Shown in pieces: positions 1-5,800 of a stretch of 7,614 bases of DNA. The DNA is from an uncultured Methanosarcinales archaeon (GTDB lineage: Archaea > Halobacteriota > Methanosarcinia > Methanotrichales > Methanotrichaceae). Position 1 is the stretch's first letter, and each line of letters starts with the position of its first letter. The stretch lies in contig CALMJN010000459.1 of NCBI GenBank assembly GCA_937864385.1, positions 1 to 7,614 of the forward strand, written 5' to 3'. The translations under genes and the position numbers were made by a program. The notes under the pieces were generated by a model. The model was not told where the DNA came from. It ran no database searches and saw nothing but the letters and a program-made list of their open reading frames with translations.

Positions 1-297
1 ATTGTGCGCAAAGCCAATGCCATAGTGGAGGAGGAGGTTGCCAAGTACTCCCCCTGGCAGGCCTTTGCTGCCCTGCTGGGCAAGGCCACCGGGGTCAAGG
101 GCGATGTCCGGGTCTACGGCTGGGTGATCGCCGTCCGGGCCGTCACCTCAAGGGATGCCATGACCGCCGACGTGATGGAGCTGCCCTGGGAGACGCTGCG
201 GCGCATCTCCAGCCGCATCACCGGCGAGATGCCCACTGTGGCCAGGGTGGTCTATGACCTCACTCCCAAGCCGCCGGGGACGATTGAGTTCGAGTGA
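1..297 (+). CDS. guaA: GMP synthase (glutamine-hydrolysing), C-terminal end (partial)
   Basis: This is the last 98 codons of a gene that enters from the left edge; the frame is open from base 1 and stops at TGA 295-297. The protein is the C-terminal dimerisation part of GMP synthase, which converts XMP to GMP with ATP and ammonia in cytosolic purine synthesis. Seen in the sequence: the family's closing block, [12 protein letters not shown], then LPWETL, then ISSRITGE, then [16 protein letters not shown], which corresponds to the usual VVYDxTSKPPATIEWE ending. The usual Trp after MTAD is Val here, a mild deviation. In most archaea this is a separate ATP-pyrophosphatase subunit (GuaAb), with the glutaminase encoded elsewhere; the window cannot show which form is present. 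The GTG at base 4 is internal, not the true start. Confidence 0.9.
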   Translation: MVRKANAIVEEEVAKYSPWQAFAALLGKATGVKGDVRVYGWVIAVRAVTSRDAMTADVMELPWETLRRISSRITGEMPTVARVVYDLTPKPPGTIEFE

Positions 298-373
298 TAT
301 TTTAAATTAAATTTAAATATCAATTCTTGATCCAATTTTTTAATCTAATTTTAAGATACACATGCTGCAAAAG
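298..373. terminator. AT-rich convergent spacer with T-runs on both strands
   Basis: This spacer between the converging guaA and mptD genes is almost wholly A and T, in strong contrast to the GC-rich genes on both sides. On the + strand it has T-rich runs (TTTTTT near 336-341, then TTTTAAG), as expected for archaeal termination of guaA. On the - strand the block around 300-320 reads as T-rich tracts that could end the mptD operon. No convincing GC stem-loop is present. Termination is inferred from composition only. Confidence 0.5.
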
Positions 374-700
374 TCATATCAGGCTCATGAGCGGATAGTC
401 CTTCTCCTGGTCGTACTGCAGCCTGGCCGTGACGATCTCTCCCTGGTAATCGATCACCACATGGGCGTCGATCATCCTGCCCTCCAGCTCCCCATAGCCG
501 AAGACATTGGCAGCAAGCATCTCCCTGTCGATCCTGACCTCGACCTCCCGGACATATGGCTGCAGGGATATGCTCTCCTGCATGGCCCTCTCCAGGCTTG
601 CTGCCGTTTTCGAGCTCACAGGCGCTCCCACGAACTGATGGTAGAGCGCACCTAATTTTATTCCCGCCTCAAAGGCGGCTATCTCTCTTTTCGTAGGCGT
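374..700 (-). CDS. mptD: Archaeal dihydroneopterin aldolase (MptD family), non-canonical start
   Basis: MptD cleaves 7,8-dihydroneopterin to 6-hydroxymethyl-7,8-dihydropterin and glycolaldehyde in tetrahydromethanopterin synthesis, in the cytosol. The frame encodes about 108 residues, close to the family size of about 115-120. Seen: REIAAFEAGIKLGALYHQ then FVGAPVS (residues 5-29), SLQPYV around residue 47, the EVEVRIDRE strand, and a C-terminal YDQEKDYPLM. His21, Gln47 and Tyr102 fit the substrate-binding His, Gln and Tyr reported for the Methanocaldococcus enzyme (from memory). The only ATG, GTG or TTG in frame is GTG 629-631. Starting there would delete His21 and the most conserved block, so it is unlikely. 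The frame is open back to a TGA inside pssA. I place the start at ACG 698-700, two bases after GGTGATC, which pairs with the 16S 3' end. This gives about 22 bases of overlap with pssA. Family call is fairly sure; the start is inference. Confidence 0.8.
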   Translation of the reverse strand, partial: TPTKREIAAFEAGIKLGALYHQFVGAPVSSKTAASLERAMQESISLQPYVREVEVRIDREMLAANVFGYGELEGRMIDAHVVIDYQGEIVTARLQYDQEKDYPLMSLI

Positions 701-1365
701 GTGATCACCACCGGGCTGATCATATAAAGCAGGATGAGCGATGCCAAAAGCAGAGCGGCATATAAGACATCGGCCATTTCATGTCGCCATAAGACCACCG
801 CCGCCACCAGAATGTAGACGCCGCTGAAAATGATCATCAGACGCAGATCCCTGATCTTGGGGTAGGGAATGCTGCTGGTCATGAGCAGGGCCAGAAAGAG
901 CATGAGAAGGATCGTCAGCATGGGCATATCCAGCAGAACGCTGGCAGACAGGGCTATCCCTGCTGCGGGGATGGGAAGGCCCTCAAAGTGCTGATCGCCC
1001 TTTTCCGAGACGACATTGAAACGGGCCAGGCGCAGTGCTCCGCATAGAAGAAAAAGCATGGCTATGGGCCAGATGCTGGGCTGCAGATGAAAGGCGGATA
1101 TGGCCAGAAACGGCGGAGCCAGGCCGAAGGAGACCAGATCGGCCAGGGAGTCCAGATTGGCTCCCAGGGGGCTGCCCCCCATCTTCCGGGCCACCAGTCC
1201 GTCCAGGCCGTCGGCCATGGCCGCCAGAAGTATGAAGACCAGGGCATATTGGAAGGATGAGCCAGCTGTAGCGGCTCGGCCTGCAAAGAGGATGGCCAAA
1301 AATCCGAAGACCAGGTTCAAAAGGGTGAAGATGTCCGGCGGCCTTATGACCCGGAAGACATTCAT
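679..1365 (-). CDS. pssA: Archaetidylserine synthase (CDP-alcohol phosphotransferase family)
   Basis: This integral membrane enzyme of 228 residues transfers the archaetidyl group from CDP-archaeol to L-serine, giving archaetidylserine. The CDP-alcohol phosphotransferase signature is complete: D52-x2-D55-G56-x2-A59-R60, G68-x3-D72-x3-D76, with the Asp residues binding the metal and CDP. Also typical of the serine branch are RLARFN (112-117) and FEGLPIPAAG (127-136). Several hydrophobic segments follow, and the protein ends in a basic tail (RLRKER). Its ATG overlaps the pssD stop as ATGA (1362-1365), and GAGGAG lies three bases upstream, so translation is probably coupled. The gene is co-transcribed with artA and pssD. 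In Haloferax volcanii the homologue is needed for archaeosortase-dependent lipid anchoring, and the same role is inferred here in addition to bulk lipid synthesis. Confidence 0.92.
   Translation of the reverse strand: MNVFRVIRPPDIFTLLNLVFGFLAILFAGRAATAGSSFQYALVFILLAAMADGLDGLVARKMGGSPLGANLDSLADLVSFGLAPPFLAISAFHLQPSIWPIAMLFLLCGALRLARFNVVSEKGDQHFEGLPIPAAGIALSASVLLDMPMLTILLMLFLALLMTSSIPYPKIRDLRLMIIFSGVYILVAAVVLWRHEMADVLYAALLLASLILLYMISPVVITRLRKER
703..709 (-). promoter_or_regulatory. Shine-Dalgarno sequence for mptD inside the end of pssA
   Basis: On the - strand these bases read GGTGATC, a seven-base match to the complement of the archaeal 16S rRNA 3' end (GATCACCTCC). It lies two bases before ACG 698-700, the spacing expected for this part of the anti-SD pairing. 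It decides the proposed mptD start. It also encodes part of the pssA C-terminus, so chance occurrence cannot be excluded. Confidence 0.5.
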
Positions 1366-1949
1366 GAGCTCCTCACGGCTATGACCGTCTCTCCGGCCCG
1401 GACCTTATCGCCCTTGTCAACCCTCAGGTAGTAACCCTCCGGGATGCTGACCTCCACTCTGGAGCCGAAACGGATCATTCCTATCCTCTCCCCTCTGGCC
1501 ACCCGGTCGCCGGGCTCTACATAGCAGACTATCTTTCGCACCAGTGTGCCGGTTATCTGGCGGAGCTCCATTTCTCCGTCATCCGTCTCCAGATGCATCC
1601 GGGTCTGCTGGTTGCTGGCCGCCCGGTTCATGAACGCCGGCAGGTGAGTGCCCTTTTGGCGCTCTATATCCTGCACCAGGCCGTCCAGGGGTGCCCGGTT
1701 GACATGGACATTGGAGGGGCTCATAAATACTGCTACTCGCTCCGGCGTGGCCAAAACGACCTTTCCGTCCGCCGGAGAGAGCATGCCCTCCCCCAGAGGA
1801 ATGCGATCCGGGTCCCGGTGAAAGAAGAGCATAAAGGCAAAGCTGGCCATGGCTACCGCGGACATATACCAGTTTCCTGCCGCAGCCAGGAAGGCTGTGA
1901 GAAGCATGGGAACCGATACCCATGGCGTTGAACCCTTGGCCAGTTTCAT
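1362..1949 (-). CDS. pssD: Archaetidylserine decarboxylase proenzyme
   Basis: This enzyme decarboxylates archaetidylserine to archaetidylethanolamine, the step after PssA. It is 195 residues long, typical of the short PSD-A type of phosphatidylserine decarboxylase. Seen in order: a hydrophobic N-terminal segment (about 11-43) for membrane attachment, SPADGK (58-63), FMSPSNVHVNRAPLDG (75-90, with His82), and near the C-terminus IRFGSRVEV. The last is the self-cleavage site: the chain is expected to break between Gly162 and Ser163, turning the serine into the pyruvoyl cofactor of the small subunit. A good Shine-Dalgarno sequence (GAGGAG) lies about seven bases before the ATG. The start overlaps the artA stop as ATGA (1946-1949), and the stop overlaps the pssA start in the same way. 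Also named asd in archaea. Confidence 0.92.
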   Translation of the reverse strand: MKLAKGSTPWVSVPMLLTAFLAAAGNWYMSAVAMASFAFMLFFHRDPDRIPLGEGMLSPADGKVVLATPERVAVFMSPSNVHVNRAPLDGLVQDIERQKGTHLPAFMNRAASNQQTRMHLETDDGEMELRQITGTLVRKIVCYVEPGDRVARGERIGMIRFGSRVEVSIPEGYYLRVDKGDKVRAGETVIAVRSS

Positions 1950-2725
1950 ACCGCATCTCCTCTTCTCGGCTTTATCTCTGCGGCAAGATCGTCTATGATT
2001 GATAAAAGCTCCGGCAATAGGAGGAAGACCAGATAGGATACGGCCAAAAGAGCAGCAGCCGAGCCGATCTTGGCGATGAGATTATGGGCTATATCAAAGC
2101 TGTTCTCTCCAAACCAGCTCCAGCCATAGGCCATGATCACGAATCCATTTCTGATGATGTTCAGGCCATAGATGGAGAGGGTCGATGCCGCCAGGGCAGC
2201 CAGCTTGCGCCGGAGCGGTGCCTGCACCGATAAAATCAGGCCGGCAAAAAGAGCTATGCTCTCAATAGCAGTGCAGGCCAGGATTATCTGCACCGATCTG
2301 CCGTTGAGGCTCATCATATTCCAGCTCTCCAATACAACCGGGATGGAGAGAGATTGCAGGATGCTGGCTGTAATAGAAGTGGTAAATGCGATCAGGCCTG
2401 TCTGCAATGTCGGAATGAGGGCGAAGGGAAAATAGATCAATCCGCAGACCGCGGCGGCATAGCCGGCCCAGTAGCATGGACGGCAGGAGAGGCTCCTCTT
2501 TTTGACAGTCCAGGCCATGTAAAGGCAGAGAAGGCTGACAATGAAGAAGAGAACCACATTGACATAATCCTCTATATCCAGATAATGGCCGATCTTGCCC
2601 AGCCAGAATACGGAGAATAGCCCCCATCCCAGAGTGGCGGCCCGGGTGCTTCTGGTGAGAGCGGATGCTAAAAGCAGGCCCAGACAGATCCAGAGAAGAG
2701 AGGGAACAATCCAGTCCGCATTCAT
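1946..2725 (-). CDS. artA: Archaeosortase A-like membrane transpeptidase
   Basis: This is a 259-residue multi-pass membrane protein of the exosortase/archaeosortase family. In haloarchaea ArtA cuts surface proteins near a C-terminal PGF tripartite tag, and the products become covalently lipid-anchored. Seen: about seven or eight hydrophobic segments; the nucleophile block ILACTAIES with Cys151; the second block APLRRKLAALA, then LNIIRNGFVI with Arg192; and the third block DIAHNLIAK with His214, followed by a last membrane segment and LPELLSIIDDL, as in ArtA proteins. It is the first gene of the leftward operon. A TATA-like element is centred about 27 bases upstream of its ATG, so the transcript may be leaderless. 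Co-transcription with pssD and pssA supports a role in lipid anchoring of surface proteins. No substrate with a PGF-type tag is encoded in this window. The subfamily assignment (ArtA rather than another archaeosortase) is likely but rests on motifs alone. Confidence 0.85.
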   Translation of the reverse strand: MNADWIVPSLLWICLGLLLASALTRSTRAATLGWGLFSVFWLGKIGHYLDIEDYVNVVLFFIVSLLCLYMAWTVKKRSLSCRPCYWAGYAAAVCGLIYFPFALIPTLQTGLIAFTTSITASILQSLSIPVVLESWNMMSLNGRSVQIILACTAIESIALFAGLILSVQAPLRRKLAALAASTLSIYGLNIIRNGFVIMAYGWSWFGENSFDIAHNLIAKIGSAAALLAVSYLVFLLLPELLSIIDDLAAEIKPRRGDAV

Positions 2726-2745
2726 CAGGCCTTAGAAGCACCACA

Positions 2746-2757
2746 GGTTTATTTAGC
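2746..2757. promoter_or_regulatory. Divergent TATA-like element between artA and the subtilase gene
   Basis: The only AT-rich stretch between the two divergent genes reads TTTATTTA on + (2748-2755) and TAAATAAA on -. Measured leftward, its centre is about 27 bases from the artA ATG, the usual archaeal TATA-to-start-site distance, suggesting leaderless artA mRNA. Measured rightward, initiation would fall near 2778, giving a leader of about 48 bases before the ATG at 2826. A single near-symmetric element may serve both directions. Position and composition are seen; function is inferred. Confidence 0.5.
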
Positions 2758-2825
2758 ATTATCTGCCAAACACTGCCGTGAGTTGTGGATTCATGTGGGG
2801 GTTTATGTTACCTGGTGGGCTCTTT

Positions 2826-5800
2826 ATGAGTCGGGTTTCAAGTCTTGCTTATGCTGCGCTCTTAATCATTGCCTCATGCTCTCTGGCGGGAGCAGAGGAT
2901 ACTGCAGCCGGCGCTGAAGATAAGATAGATCCGGTGCTGGCAGAGATGATGGGGCAGGGAGAACAACGGGAGATTCCGGTCATAGTCATGCTCAGTGCCG
3001 GTAAGGATAATGATTTTGCCGGACTGGCGGAGCCGGCGGGCCTAGCAGTCAAATATCGCTACGGCCTCATACCCGGCCTGGCGGGGCAGGCCACAGGTCA
3101 GTCCATCTCCGATCTGGCCCGGGATGATCGGGTAGCTGGAATCTACTTTGACCGCAGCACCAGGCTTCTCCAATCCGGAGAGACCGGGCAAGCCGGATCG
3201 GATGAGAATGAGACGACTGAGGGAGCCGCCTCCTCCGGGCCAGAGAACTCCTCCTTGCCGGATGAGGCCTTTGCTTCCGAGTTTTCCCCGGAGGAGTATG
3301 TCTCTCCTGCCCATCTCATAAAGGCAGACCGGCTCTGGGAAAAGGGCATCGACGGGCGGGGAGTCAAGGTGGCGGTGATTGACTCAGGGATAGACAAGAA
3401 CCATCCCGATCTGGTGGGCAAGGTGGTAGCGGAGAAGAACTTCCTCTCCGATGAGATCACCGCTGACGATCTCCTGGGCCACGGGACCATGGTGGCGGGA
3501 ATCATCGCCGGGACAGGAGCGGCCTCAGGGGGAGAGTACCGGGGGATAGCGCCAGGTGCGGACCTGATCAGCGTCAAGGTCATCGACGGCCAGGGAGACG
3601 GAAAAGTCTCCGATATCATTGCCGGGATCGAATGGGCGGTTTACAGCGGGGCAGATGTGCTCAGCCTGAGCCTGGGGGGGATCAACCTGGGGGAGACCAA
3701 TCCGCCCATCACCATGGCGGCGGACAATGCTGCTGCGGCAGGAGTGGTGGTATGCGTGGCGGCGGGAAACAGAAACAACAGCGATACCCGGGGGACAGCG
3801 GCAAAATCCCTGGCCGGGCCGTCTTCATCTTTTGCTTCCAGCAATTCAAGAGATGAAGAGAGAGGATATATGGAGAGCCTGGCCCGGCAGATGGGGGGAA
3901 GCGGGCCTGGAGAAACGGAGGAAGTCCCGGTCAGAGCAAAGCAGCTGGAAGGGTCCGATCAGCAGGATGTTCTGCTTCTCCTGGTTCCGGTTGTGGTGGC
4001 TCTGCCTCCCGGCCTGATCGACTCTCCCGGAGACGGAGTGAGGGTCATCACCGTGGGAGCGGCGGACAACAGGGGCAGGATGGCCGGCTTTTCCGGGTCC
4101 GGTCCCACCAGGGACGACAGGATCAAGCCGGATGTGGTGGCACCTGGTGTGGATGTAATCTCCACGGTTCCCTCCGGGCTCAAGAGGCCGGTCTATGTGG
4201 ACGACTATTATGCCCGGGAGTCGGGAACCAGCCTATCCACTCCGGTGGTGGCAGGCCTGGCTGCCCTTCTCCTCCAGGCTGAGGACAGCCTGACCTCCGC
4301 CGGGTTCAAGGCGGCCATGACCCGGGGGGCAGAGAAGCTGGAGAACTCTCAGGGGGAGCCCTATGAAGAGTACTACCAGGGGGCGGGAATGATTGATGCT
4401 CTGGCCTCCTATGAGCTTCTGGAAAGCAGCAGCCGCATCTGCGGCGCCGTCCCAGACCTGTGGAGGGCGGGGAGATGGGCTTACTTGCCGGCGGGAAAGG
4501 GGGTTTATGTGGGGCTTGACGCCGGGGCGGACCGGCCTCAGAAGAAGATCTATGCCTTAGCACCAGGCGACGAGGACTGGAATCTGCGCTTTGTCTTTTT
4601 CAGTAACAGCAGCCTGGAGGAAGTGAAGACCGAGGTTGTCGGCGATGTATCGGAGTGGGTGAGCCTTCAGGCTCTTCCGGAGAGGATTGCGGCTAATGAT
4701 CAGAAGGTCTTCTCCGCCTCCCTGGCTGTGCCTGAGGATGCGCACCCTGGAAAATACAACGGCAGCATCAGGATCTCCTCCGGAAGGGAGGTTCTGATGG
4801 AGATTCCCGTAAGTGTCGAAGTGGCGGCACCGCTGCATCTGTACAGCGGCACGGCCAATATCAGCGGGGCAATAGTTGGCAACGGCTGGGACTACTATTA
4901 TCTGGAGACGGAAGCTGGCAGCTCAGAGTTCCAGGCCAAATTGAACTGGCAGGGAGAGGCTAATCTGGATCTGTTCTTGCTCTCGCCCACCAGCGAGTAT
5001 TATGTGGGCGCTGCCTCTAATGGCTCCAGCCTATCTGACGTCTCTAGCCACTCTGACGCCTCTAACTCATCTAACCTCACTGACATCTCTAACGCTTCTA
5101 ACCTCACTGACATCTCTAACGCTTCTAACCTCACTGACATCTCTAACGCTTCTAACCTCACTGACATCTCCAACGCCTCTAGCCTCTCAGATGTCTCTAA
5201 CGCTTCTAACAGCTCAAACGTCTCTGACGGCAGCTATGGGTCCTCCGGGCGGGAGGAGACCGGCCGCATCAAGAGCCCGTCCTCGGGAAGGTGGCTGATT
5301 GCAGTGCACAGCGAGAATGCCACAGAAGAGGTGGGCTACCGGCTGGAGCTGGAGCATTTCAAGCTGGCATCAGAGCCGCAGCGCTGGAACCTGGAATCTG
5401 TGCCCGGCTCCAGGGCCCAGGCTCAGTTCGCTCTGCGAAATGCGGGAAAGGCCCTGGAGAACATCAGCTACAGCGGGGTGATCGACAGCAGCACCTCGGA
5501 GGAGCAGGAGGGAAAGGTAGAGCATAAGAAGACCTGGGAGTGGGCGGTCAATGCCAGCAACAGCACCAACAAGCTGTCCGCCACCCTCTTCACGGATGAT
5601 AAGACCAACTCCAGCGAGCTGGCCCTGGTTTTGGAAAATCCGGCGGGAGATCCCTATGATGCCCTCTTGGGGACGGGCGATCTGGGGCCCCTGGAGGCGA
5701 GCAGCCCGGAGAGCGGCACCTGGAAGGTGAAGGTCTACGGAAATGATGTCCGGGATGATGCCGGTCAGGGATTCCGCGTTCTGCTCAAGAGCTACGGCCA

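Noticed and set aside
4..297. Complete small gene starting at GTG 4
   Set aside because: The frame is open to the window edge and the protein is only the C-terminal part of GMP synthase.
374..631. mptD starting at GTG 629-631
   Set aside because: It would remove the conserved N-terminal block and His21; the family-like sequence clearly continues upstream in frame.
2262..2759. 165-residue - strand frame overlapping artA
   Set aside because: A shifted frame of artA with no family features; artA itself has the catalytic motifs.
2778..2825. N-terminal extension of the protease to GTG 2778
   Set aside because: It would put 16 extra residues before a standard signal peptide; ATG 2826 has a better ribosome site. 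It cannot be fully excluded, since 2778 is close to the predicted transcription start.
3771..4034. Intein or frameshifted insertion in the protease
   Set aside because: It is only about 60-65 residues longer than expected, with no Cys/Ser start, no His-Asn end and no splicing blocks, and the frame is continuous through it.
5016..5231. CRISPR array
   Set aside because: The repeats abut with no unique spacers, keep codon phase and encode a regular peptide inside a long gene.
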